The position numbers and the translations under genes are program-made. From the NCBI GenBank assembly GCA_900754755.1, contig CAAEEC010000201.1, forward strand, positions 1 through 5,269: a stretch of DNA of 5,269 nt. Direction: 5' to 3'. This stretch comes from Clostridia bacterium (GTDB lineage: Bacteria > Bacillota > Clostridia > Christensenellales > Aristaeellaceae). Below, piece by piece: positions 1 through 4,503 of the stretch. The notes under the pieces were generated by a model. It made no database searches. It was not told where the DNA came from and was given only the letters and a program-made list of their open reading frames with translations. How positions within the stretch are numbered: position 1 is the first letter of the stretch; the number at the start of each line of letters is the position of its first letter.

Positions 1-653
1 GCCACGCGGTTATCGAAGAAATTCCCGTGGTCATAGGGCTGGGCGATCAGCGCCGCCACGTCGCCCTTGCACTGGTCGTAGGCCGCTTCCATGGCCTGCA
101 AATCGAACCAGGGCACCACCACATTGTGCGCCACGTCCTCGGGCAGGATGCCGGGATAGTCCGCGCGCATGGCCCAGGGGTCGTTGCCATGGTAATAATT
201 GCGCAGGAAAAAGATTTTGCGCTTGCCGGTGTACGCGCGCGCAAGCATCACGCAAAAGGTGGTGGCGTCCGTGCCGTTTTTCATAAAAAAGGCCCAGTCC
301 GCCATGGCTACGGTGTCCACCAGCGTTTCCGCGCATTCCACCATCTTATAGGAAGGCGCGGTGGTGCAATTGGCGATGCCCAGCTGCTCTATGGCGGCTT
401 TGTCCACATCCGGGTCGCAATAGCCCAGCACGTTCGGGCCGTAGGCGCACATGCAATCCAGATAGCGGTTGCCGTCCATATCCCAAAAATAGGTTCCCTG
501 GGCGCGCGAGGCGATCAGCGGCCACTTGGAAAGCGGCAAAAACAGCCCTTCGGACGGCCCCAAATGCCCGTACACGCCCGCCGGGATGACGGAGCGCGCC
601 CGGTCGAACCAGGCGTGGCTCTTTTCGTGGTTGTATTCAGGATATTTGGACAT
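1..653 (-). CDS. Class III PLP-dependent aminotransferase, glutamate-1-semialdehyde aminomutase-like (N-terminal part, cut by window edge)
   Basis: The first 217 complete codons of a cytoplasmic fold-type I aminotransferase are visible; the C-terminal half, with the PLP-binding lysine, lies beyond position 1. Visible family marks are RSVIPAGVYGH near residues 20-30, WDMDGNRYLDCMCAYGPNVLGY at about 57-78 (the usual 'DGNRYID...G..LGH' entry segment), FFMKNGTDATTFCVMLARAYTGKRKI at 122-146 (the phosphate-binding 'NSGTEA' loop, here NGTDAT), and YYHGND at 153-158. These match the HemL/class III group. It is unlikely to be plain HemL, because the N-terminus and the Asn-Gly-Thr-Asp loop diverge; an amino-acid or amine aminotransferase or an aminomutase is equally possible, and substrate cannot be read. 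The ATG at 653-651 is supported by GAGGAGG seven bases upstream. It follows the SCP2-like gene by 12 bases on the same strand, so the two are almost certainly co-transcribed. Confidence 0.88.
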   Translation of the reverse strand, partial: MSKYPEYNHEKSHAWFDRARSVIPAGVYGHLGPSEGLFLPLSKWPLIASRAQGTYFWDMDGNRYLDCMCAYGPNVLGYCDPDVDKAAIEQLGIANCTTAPSYKMVECAETLVDTVAMADWAFFMKNGTDATTFCVMLARAYTGKRKIFFLRNYYHGNDPWAMRADYPGILPEDVAHNVVVPWFDLQAMEAAYDQCKGDVAALIAQPYDHGNFFDNRV

Positions 654-660
654 GTATTTT

Positions 661-667
661 CCTCCTC
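661..667 (-). promoter_or_regulatory. Ribosome binding site of the aminotransferase, overlapping the upstream stop codon
   Basis: On the minus strand the sequence reads TGAGGAGG, then seven bases, then ATG at 653. The TGA stop of the preceding gene (668-666) shares its last two bases with the GAGGAGG Shine-Dalgarno. This fixes the start of the aminotransferase and suggests that ribosomes finishing the first gene can reinitiate on the second. Confidence 0.8.
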
Positions 668-1430
668 AGCCCAGGTACAGGGAAACCCTGTCCAGTATGC
701 GGTTCACGTTATCGGCCATGGAAATCATGCCGGCAAGGCGGATGGTGCCGCGGCACATCTCGTCGATGGTGGAGGCCGTGCCCGTGAACAGCCCGTGCGC
801 CAGATCCAGATCCGCGAATTCCATAATCACGCGCGGATGCGCGGAGGGCGCTTTGATCGTGGTAAAATGGTGCTCCTTGACCGCGATGGTCACGGAAGCA
901 ACGTCCCGCACGCCCAGCGAAATTTCGCCATCCACCGTATACGAGGCCGACAGGCGCGCGATGGGATCCTCGTTGGCCAGGGCGGAAATGGCCCCAGCCA
1001 CCACATACAGGGTGAGGAGCGTGCTCTCCTCAAAAAACGCCCGCTCGCGCAGGGCCTCTTCCGAGGGGCGCAGGAGCGCCGTAAGTCGGTTGGTGAGCTG
1101 CGTAAACGGCCCAGTCAAAAACGCGAGTAGCTGCCCGATTCCCTTTACGGGCAGGCCCGGCTTCGAGCGGTCGATCAGCGCGTTGAACGCTTCCGGCGAG
1201 GAAAAGCGCATGCGGCAGGTGCAATTTGCCCGGCCTTCCTCCATGCGGCAACCTTCGCGGCTGAAATGAAAGGTGCAGCACGGCCCGTCCTTCACGTCGA
1301 AGCACAGGGAAACGGGGCGCTTGAGCGCGGCGAGGATCTCGCGCGCCACAGCGTCCAGCGCGCAGAGGTTCTCCAACGCGCCCAAGACGCCGTACATATT
1401 CACATAGGCCATGGCCCGGGTGTCCTTCAT
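666..1430 (-). CDS. Cysteine-rich protein with two SCP2-like (sterol carrier) halves
   Basis: This encodes 254 residues, starting at ATG 1430-1428 with GGAGGA seven bases upstream. There is no signal peptide or clear membrane helix, so it is probably cytoplasmic. The C-terminal half (about 160-254) has the pattern of an SCP2 lipid-carrier fold: alternating strands, a 'PRVIMEFADLDLAHGLFTG' segment, then 'GTIRLAGMISMADNVNRIL'. The N-terminal half (about 38-120) looks like a second, diverged copy, with FDVKDGP, 'MRFSSPEAFNALID' and PVKG. Eight cysteines occur (23, 43, 51, 52, 61, 70, 72, 226), six of them between 43 and 72, including a CC pair and a CTC. SCP2 domains generally bind lipids or hydrophobic ligands; what this one binds is unknown. 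It is the first gene of a tightly spaced pair with the class III aminotransferase, which suggests a shared pathway. The family assignment rests on pattern reading only and is moderate. An in-frame extension further upstream is possible, but its starts lack a ribosome binding site. Confidence 0.72.
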   Translation of the reverse strand: MKDTRAMAYVNMYGVLGALENLCALDAVAREILAALKRPVSLCFDVKDGPCCTFHFSREGCRMEEGRANCTCRMRFSSPEAFNALIDRSKPGLPVKGIGQLLAFLTGPFTQLTNRLTALLRPSEEALRERAFFEESTLLTLYVVAGAISALANEDPIARLSASYTVDGEISLGVRDVASVTIAVKEHHFTTIKAPSAHPRVIMEFADLDLAHGLFTGTASTIDEMCRGTIRLAGMISMADNVNRILDRVSLYLG

Positions 1431-1461
1431 AAAAAAATCCTCCAGACAAGTGTTCTGCACC

Positions 1462-1470
1462 ATTTTAGCA
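1462..1470 (-). promoter_or_regulatory. Possible extended -10 promoter for the SCP2-like/aminotransferase operon
   Basis: Read on the minus strand this is TGCTAAAAT, an extended -10 element (TGn plus TAAAAT, one base off TATAAT). It lies about 32 bases before the start codon at 1430. No acceptable -35 box is found 16-18 bases further upstream. A TTTACA is present but only nine bases away, which is too close. The call rests on the extended -10 alone. Confidence 0.35.
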
Positions 1471-1483
1471 CGAAGATGTAAAC

Positions 1484-1517
1484 GCCGCGCAGGGGCTTTG
1501 GTAAAAAACCGCGCGGC
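1484..1517. repeat. 7-bp perfect inverted repeat in the divergent intergenic region
   Basis: GCCGCGC (1484-1490) and GCGCGGC (1511-1517) are exact reverse complements separated by 20 bases. The pair lies between the possible leftward -10 element and the rightward promoter. No T-run follows on either strand, so it is not a terminator. It could be an operator, but in sequence this rich in GCGC chance is a serious alternative. Confidence 0.3.
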
Positions 1518-1569
1518 TACAGCCGGTACCATTTGGGGCGCATTTGGGTTGCGACTGTAAAGAATTGCA

Positions 1570-1598
1570 TTGACAGCGCAAATTCCTCGCGCTATAAT
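1570..1598 (+). promoter_or_regulatory. Perfect consensus vegetative (sigma-A/sigma-70 type) promoter
   Basis: TTGACA (1570-1575) and TATAAT (1593-1598) are both exact consensus hexamers with the ideal 17-base spacer. Transcription should begin near 1605, leaving a leader of about 57 bases before the GTG at 1662. It points right, towards the four-helix membrane protein and possibly the epimerase. A match this exact predicts strong constitutive initiation unless a repressor acts on it. Confidence 0.88.
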
Positions 1599-1645
1599 GG
1601 TTTTGGGAACATCGCGCGCGGTGCAAGCGCCGCTTTCGGAACGAA

Positions 1646-1651
1646 GGGAGG
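1646..1651 (+). promoter_or_regulatory. Ribosome binding site that selects a GTG start
   Basis: GGGAGG lies ten bases before GTG 1662-1664. An ATG four bases further on (1666-1668) is out of frame, and the frame's upstream start codon at 1533 precedes the promoter. GTG 1662 is therefore the best start for the membrane protein. Confidence 0.7.
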
Positions 1652-1661
1652 AAACGAAGCC

Positions 1662-2456
1662 GTGAATGAATCCCCGCACAGCGCCGAAACCGCGGCGGCC
1701 ACGGATTTTGCGGAAAAATTGTATACCGAAGGCATCCTTTCCACCCGCCAGGGACGGCGGCAACTGGAAACGCTGATGGCGTACGAGCCGGATTTTTCCC
1801 TGGAATGGGCTTGCCAGCAGATGGCCTTTCGCGCCGCGCTGGCGGAAGAAGGCGACCTCTTATCCGCCTATGCCGCCATCTGCCCTCGCCTGGCAAGGGA
1901 TCTGGCGCAGGCGCGCGCCGCCGGCGTGACCTTCGAAGAGTATATGGCTCAGCACCCCGCTTCCCCCGCGGAGGAAGCGGAAAGAGAAGAGGCGGCTGCC
2001 GGGCGCAAATACTACGATATCGCGGCCACGCCCCTGGTTTTTCATCAATTCATCCGCTTCGTGGTACTGCCGATCAATGTGCTGTTCGCGATGCTGCAAT
2101 TGGTGCGTTATCCACAAGAGGCGCATACGTTTCTATGGGTCGCTGGCACGGACGTCGCATATCTTCTCGGCAGAACCTTGCTGGCCAGCGTGGCTTTTGT
2201 TGGCTTCTTTTCGTACCGGCAATATGCGTATGGGGCCATTCTCGGCTTTGCCGTGCTCAACGTTTTGTACCAGATCGCCGTTTTCCTGGAACTTTTTTTC
2301 TATGCCTGCGCCCTCGCGAGCGATATGAACGCGCTATGGTATACCTTGTATACGCAGGGACTTTGGGGCTCTTTCATCACCGCGCTGATTTGGGCGTTCA
2401 TTTTGTGCGTGTATTACCATAAGCGCCGCCGCCTTTTTTGCGGCAAAAAGCAATAG
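1662..2456 (+). CDS. Unrecognised membrane protein: soluble N-terminal half plus about four transmembrane helices
   Basis: This encodes 264 residues from GTG 1662 to TAG 2456. I do not recognise the family with confidence. Residues 1-125 are soluble and mostly helical in character: 'TDFAEKLYTEGILSTRQGRRQLETLMAY' suggests a short helical bundle, and 100-113 is a Glu/Ala-rich stretch. Hydrophobic segments then appear at about 130-149, 158-183, 190-217 and 232-252. The tail YYHKRRRLFCGKKQ is strongly basic, which by the positive-inside rule places the C-terminus in the cytoplasm; with four helices the N-terminal domain would be cytoplasmic too. The layout loosely recalls small four-helix integral membrane proteins of Firmicutes, but I see no catalytic or transport motif. 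It follows a perfect consensus promoter, so strong expression is expected. The aldose epimerase starts 65 bases after it and may be co-transcribed. Confidence 0.82.
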   Translation: MNESPHSAETAAATDFAEKLYTEGILSTRQGRRQLETLMAYEPDFSLEWACQQMAFRAALAEEGDLLSAYAAICPRLARDLAQARAAGVTFEEYMAQHPASPAEEAEREEAAAGRKYYDIAATPLVFHQFIRFVVLPINVLFAMLQLVRYPQEAHTFLWVAGTDVAYLLGRTLLASVAFVGFFSYRQYAYGAILGFAVLNVLYQIAVFLELFFYACALASDMNALWYTLYTQGLWGSFITALIWAFILCVYYHKRRRLFCGKKQ

Positions 2457-2471
2457 TTGTCCGCATACTAT

Positions 2472-2491
2472 AAGAAACTCAAAGAAACTCA
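2472..2491 (+). repeat. Tandem 10-bp direct repeat between two genes
   Basis: AAGAAACTCA occurs twice back to back (2472-2481 and 2482-2491) in the 65-base gap before the epimerase, ending 13 bases before its ribosome binding site. This purine-rich, unstructured stretch may keep the ribosome landing site open, or it may be a simple slippage duplication. The repetition is directly visible; the function is inference. Confidence 0.6.
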
Positions 2492-2521
2492 CTTACAAGC
2501 CAATAGAGGAGGCAGTCAACC

Positions 2522-3382
2522 ATGGTTTACACCATCCAAAACGACCATCTGTGCGCCAGCGTGCAATCGCTGGGCGCGCAGCTTTGCAGCCTACGCGAAG
2601 TATCCACGGGTCGGGAGCACCTGTGGCAGGGCGACCCGGCGGTGTGGAGCGGACAAGCGCCGCTGCTCTTTCCCGCCATTGGCCGCTTAAACGGCGGCAA
2701 ATACCGCTGGGCCGGCCAGGAATACGCCATGCCCAAGCACGGCTTCGCGCGCAAGAAGGAATTTGCGCTGGAAAGCCAGTCCGCCAGCCAGTTGACCTTG
2801 CTGTTGCGCGACGATGAAAATACGCGCGCCATTTACCCCTTTTCTTTCGAACTGCGCCTGACGTTCGCGCTGGAAGGGAACGCGCTATCCGTGCGCCACA
2901 GCGTGGTGAACACCGGCGCGGGAAATATGCCCTTTTGCCTCGGCGCGCACCCAGGCTTTTTCTGCGCGGAGGGCGACGCGCTGGCGCTCGACGCGCCGGA
3001 AACCCTCGCTCTCTACCGCTTGGACGCGGAAAAAATGCTGCTGAAACCCGAACCCCTACCCTACCCCGTGCCCGATGGGCGCATTTCACTTTCGCACGCG
3101 CTGTTCCAGGAAGACGCCATGATGTTCGACGGCATCCGCTCCCGCTCGATCACGCTCCTGCGCCAGGATGGCAGCCGCGTGCGCGTGGAATATGGCGCCG
3201 CCCCCTGCCTGGGCGTGTGGAGCCAGCCAAAACCGCCGCTGCGCTATGTGTGCCTGGAGCCCTGGTATGGGCTGGACGATTTTGTGGATTTCGCGGGAGA
3301 TTTTTCCCAAAAGCCCCATTGCCAAGTGCTGGCGGCGGGACAGTCCTTCGCGTTCCCCATGCGCATTGTCATAGGAATGTAG
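2522..3382 (+). CDS. Aldose 1-epimerase family protein (galactose mutarotase-like, LacX type)
   Basis: This encodes 286 residues, the usual size for the LacX-like branch of the mutarotase family. Such enzymes interconvert the alpha and beta anomers of aldoses in the cytoplasm; the exact sugar is not readable here, and some members act on sugar phosphates or have unknown substrates. Family marks in order are HLWQGDPAVWSGQAPLLFPAIGRL at about 33-56, the PKHGFAR motif at 71-77 with His73, the LGAHPGF motif at 140-146 with His143 (the two conserved histidines, the second the likely general acid), and CLEPWYG at 244-250 with Glu246 as the likely general base. All expected catalytic residues are present, so the enzyme looks intact. 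There is no signal peptide. The ATG is preceded by AGAGGAGG at 2505-2512 with a nine-base gap. No good promoter is seen in the 65-base gap upstream, so it probably shares the transcript of the membrane protein gene before it. Confidence 0.93.
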   Translation: MVYTIQNDHLCASVQSLGAQLCSLREVSTGREHLWQGDPAVWSGQAPLLFPAIGRLNGGKYRWAGQEYAMPKHGFARKKEFALESQSASQLTLLLRDDENTRAIYPFSFELRLTFALEGNALSVRHSVVNTGAGNMPFCLGAHPGFFCAEGDALALDAPETLALYRLDAEKMLLKPEPLPYPVPDGRISLSHALFQEDAMMFDGIRSRSITLLRQDGSRVRVEYGAAPCLGVWSQPKPPLRYVCLEPWYGLDDFVDFAGDFSQKPHCQVLAAGQSFAFPMRIVIGM

Positions 3383-3394
3383 CGTTCGAACGCT
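3381..3394. terminator. 14-bp perfect palindrome at the epimerase stop codon; weak terminator or operator
   Basis: AGCGTTCGAACGCT is a perfect palindrome overlapping the TAG stop (3380-3382). As RNA it would form a 5-bp stem with a UCGA loop. It is followed by TTCCG and then AAAATTTT (3400-3407), so the T-run is displaced from the stem. That makes it a weak intrinsic terminator at best. The palindrome ends 34 bases before the next -35 box and could instead bind a dimeric regulator. Confidence 0.4.
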
Positions 3395-3428
3395 TTCCGA
3401 AAATTTTGTGAATATTGCGCCGTATCCC

Positions 3429-3457
3429 TTTACAGTCCGGCACAAATGGAGTATAGT
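3429..3457 (+). promoter_or_regulatory. Near-consensus vegetative promoter
   Basis: TTTACA (3429-3434) and TATAGT (3452-3457) each differ from consensus at one base and are separated by exactly 17 bases. The AT-rich stretch about 3400-3416 just upstream could act as an UP element. Transcription should start near G3464. It drives the two-helix membrane protein and probably the stress-protein gene. Confidence 0.8.
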
Positions 3458-3464
3458 TAAGTGG

Positions 3465-3496
3465 GGCGCATTCAAGCGTTTGTCCGCGGATGCGCC
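3465..3496 (+). promoter_or_regulatory. Stem-loop at the predicted 5' end of the mRNA
   Basis: GGCGCAT (3465-3471) pairs perfectly with ATGCGCC (3490-3496). One G-U and one C-G pair continue inward, giving a 9-bp stem with a 14-base loop. It begins within a base or two of the predicted transcription start and ends 15 bases before the ribosome binding site at 3512. Stems flush with the 5' end commonly protect bacterial mRNAs from 5'-dependent decay, and that role is my inference here. No known riboswitch or T-box pattern is visible. Confidence 0.5.
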
Positions 3497-3511
3497 AAGA
3501 GCCACTGGCGT

Positions 3512-3517
3512 AGGAGG
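3512..3517 (+). promoter_or_regulatory. Ribosome binding site that selects the internal ATG start
   Basis: AGGAGG lies six bases before ATG 3524. The longer in-frame alternative, GTG 3461, sits only four bases after the -10 box and would precede or coincide with the transcription start. The short form is therefore the real one. Confidence 0.85.
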
Positions 3518-3523
3518 ATATAC

Positions 3524-3982
3524 ATGTATACGGCGGAAGATTTTGCTCGGGCCAAAAAGGGATTTCACGCGCGCCTGTATGTCGCGGGCGCCCTGCTCGC
3601 GGTGACCATCGCGTGCTTGTGCGTGGCGCTGACGCTGCGGCTGCGCCTGTTTGGCATGATCTCCATGCTCATCGGGTTGTGGATCACCTATTATTTTGCC
3701 GCCACCAAAATGAATCCCTGGCGCAAATATTACCTTTTGCTCAAGGACATGAAAGAAGGTTTGGAGCGCGAAACCCAGATGCGTTTTTGGGAAATTTCTG
3801 GCGAGCCGCGCATGCTCGACGGCGTCGCGGTATACGATTTTATGGTGTACGAGGGCGACGACGAGGCGGAACAGCGCCTCTTCCTGTGGGACGCGGATAA
3901 GCCCCTGCCCACCTATCCCAAAGGGCAATTGCTCGATATCGTTTCCTTTGGCAAATACATCAAGAGCGTAAAAGCCATCTAG
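3524..3982 (+). CDS. Small membrane protein of unknown family, two N-terminal transmembrane helices and a cytoplasmic domain
   Basis: This encodes 152 residues. Hydrophobic segments lie at about 18-38 (YVAGALLAVTIACLCVALTL) and 42-60 (LFGMISMLIGLWITYYFAA), joined by only a few residues, so a helical hairpin is expected. The basic residues at 7-17 and 62-74 place both ends in the cytoplasm. The remaining domain (about 62-152) alternates charged and beta-prone stretches: 'GVAVYDFMVYEGDDEAEQRLFLWDADKPLP', then 'PKGQLLDIVSFGKYIKSVKAI', which suggests a small beta-rich fold. I see no metal site, catalytic triad or nucleotide motif, and I do not recognise the family. A near-consensus promoter and a 5' stem-loop precede it. 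The stress-protein gene follows 54 bases later on the same strand and is probably co-transcribed, so a link to envelope or ion stress is possible but unproven. Confidence 0.82.
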   Translation: MYTAEDFARAKKGFHARLYVAGALLAVTIACLCVALTLRLRLFGMISMLIGLWITYYFAATKMNPWRKYYLLLKDMKEGLERETQMRFWEISGEPRMLDGVAVYDFMVYEGDDEAEQRLFLWDADKPLPTYPKGQLLDIVSFGKYIKSVKAI

Positions 3983-4004
3983 CGCCATTTCTTTCAGGCA
4001 AGGC

Positions 4005-4021
4005 GGCGCGCATGCCGCGCC
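4005..4021 (+). repeat. GC-rich hairpin just before the stress-protein ribosome binding site
   Basis: GGCGCG (4005-4010) and CGCGCC (4016-4021) form a perfect 6-bp all-GC stem with a five-base loop, ending one base before the AGGAGG at 4023. There is no T-run, so it is not a terminator. It may separate translation of the two cistrons or serve as an mRNA processing barrier. An alternative 5-bp pairing (4003-4007 with 4014-4018) competes with it. Confidence 0.4.
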
Positions 4022-4022
4022 C

Positions 4023-4028
4023 AGGAGG
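4023..4028 (+). promoter_or_regulatory. Ribosome binding site that selects a GTG start
   Basis: AGGAGG lies eight bases before GTG 4037-4039. The adjacent TTG at 4040 is an alternative with 11-base spacing. The first in-frame ATG, around 4118, would delete the first beta strand of the domain, so GTG 4037 is preferred. Confidence 0.75.
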
Positions 4029-4036
4029 GAGGGATC

Positions 4037-4435
4037 GTGTTGGCGGAGGAAGTAGCCGTACTGGTGTGCGTTACGCGCCAGAAAACCTGCGAGCGCCTGA
4101 TTGGGGAGGGCGCGCGCATGGCGCAGGAACTGGGCGCGCAGTTGCACGTGATTCATGTGGCCAAAGTGGGCGACAACCTGCTTGGCAACCCCAGCGAAAG
4201 CGAGGCGCTGGAATATCTCTATCAAATCTCCAAGGACCATGGCGCGGATATGACTATGATCCGTTCCAACGAAGTGGCCGCCACCATCTCCGCGCACGCG
4301 CGCAAGGTGGGCGCGGTGGCCGTGGTGATGGGGCGCTTGCCCCGCAGCCGCCGCATGGCGTTCGACGTGGTGGACGATGTGAGCGCGCGCCTGAGCGATG
4401 TGGTGATAAAAACGGTATACGACGAGGAGAAATGA
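4037..4435 (+). CDS. Stand-alone universal stress protein domain, KdpD-like subtype
   Basis: This encodes 132 residues, about one UspA domain. The Rossmann-like order is clear: a first strand VAVLVCVT (about 6-13), the helix 'TCERLIGEGARMAQELGA' (17-34), strand QLHVIHVAKV (35-44), the helix SESEALEYLYQISKDHGA (53-70), strand DMTMIRS (71-77), helix 'VAATISAHARKVG', and strand AVAVVMGR (93-100). The opening 'VLVCVTRQKTCERLIGEGARMAQELGAQLHVIHV' closely resembles the USP domain embedded in KdpD osmosensor kinases. No kinase or DUF4118 part follows, since the gene stops at TGA 4435. The ATP-binding USP signature G-2x-G-9x-G-S/T is missing: after MGRLPRSRR no Gly-Ser/Thr occurs. ATP binding is therefore doubtful, and a role as a soluble sensor or partner protein is more likely. 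It is probably co-transcribed with the membrane protein before it; an LCP gene starts 68 bases later. Confidence 0.88.
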   Translation: MLAEEVAVLVCVTRQKTCERLIGEGARMAQELGAQLHVIHVAKVGDNLLGNPSESEALEYLYQISKDHGADMTMIRSNEVAATISAHARKVGAVAVVMGRLPRSRRMAFDVVDDVSARLSDVVIKTVYDEEK

Positions 4436-4497
4436 TGGAACCAACCCGGGGAATCGCGCGTCTAAGATGCGACACGATTCGCGATTCTTCGGGGTGA
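4435..4497 (+). CDS. Possible 20-codon leader mini-ORF between the stress protein and LCP genes
   Basis: An ATG at 4435-4437 overlaps the last base of the stress-protein stop TGA (4433-4435). GAGGAG (4424-4429) sits five bases upstream. The frame reads MEPTRGIARLRCDTIRDSSG and stops at TGA 4495-4497, inside the LCP Shine-Dalgarno region and six bases before the LCP start. A second ATG at 4432 in the same frame would add one Met. The peptide has no recognisable motif and may be chance. The overlapping starts and stops fit translational coupling, with ribosomes passing through the hairpin at 4445-4493. Confidence 0.3.
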   Translation: MEPTRGIARLRCDTIRDSSG

Positions 4498-4503
4498 TTT
4501 TTT
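4445..4503 (+). promoter_or_regulatory. 14-bp stem-loop plus T-run overlapping the LCP ribosome binding site: attenuator or translational switch
   Basis: The 5' arm 4445-4458 pairs with 4480-4493 along 14 positions, two of them G-U, enclosing a 21-base loop. The 3' arm ends with GGG (4491-4493), which is part of the LCP ribosome binding site GGGGTGAT (4491-4498, complementary to the 16S rRNA 3' end). Six T's (4498-4503) run directly into the LCP ATG at 4504. Four bases separate the stem from the T-run, which weakens it as a classical intrinsic terminator. Masking of the ribosome binding site is therefore at least as likely. A simple terminator for the stress-protein operon remains possible, but I see no separate LCP promoter downstream of it. 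Confidence 0.6.

Noticed and set aside
27..1130. A long open frame on the plus strand through the left operon
   Set aside because: It lies antisense to two well-supported genes with clear ribosome binding sites and family motifs. Its His/Gly/Arg-rich composition is typical of the shadow of GC-rich coding DNA.
1465..1896. Open minus-strand frames across the divergent promoter region
   Set aside because: They lack ribosome binding sites, cover the consensus promoter and lie antisense to the start of the four-helix protein gene.
2424..2450. GCCGCC-TTTTTT-GCGGC resembling a terminator at the end of the membrane protein gene
   Set aside because: The T-run is in the loop, not after the stem, and the stem is followed by A's. 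It does not fit an intrinsic terminator on either strand.
2457..2521. A promoter for the epimerase (TATAAG at 2469-2474)
   Set aside because: No -35-like hexamer is found 16-18 bases upstream and there is no TGn extension, so read-through from the upstream gene is the simpler explanation.
3461..3523. An upstream GTG start extending the two-helix membrane protein by 21 residues
   Set aside because: The GTG is four bases after the -10 box, at or before the expected transcript start, and lacks a ribosome binding site, whereas ATG 3524 has AGGAGG at six bases.
4416..4421. TATACG as a -10 box for the LCP gene
   Set aside because: The matching -35 position reads GAGCGA, far from consensus, and any transcript from it would still contain the hairpin.
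3086..4444. A 452-codon open frame on the minus strand crossing several genes
   Set aside because: It runs antisense through the epimerase, the small membrane protein and the stress protein, and across two intergenic regions containing promoter and ribosome binding signals. The product has no family motif.
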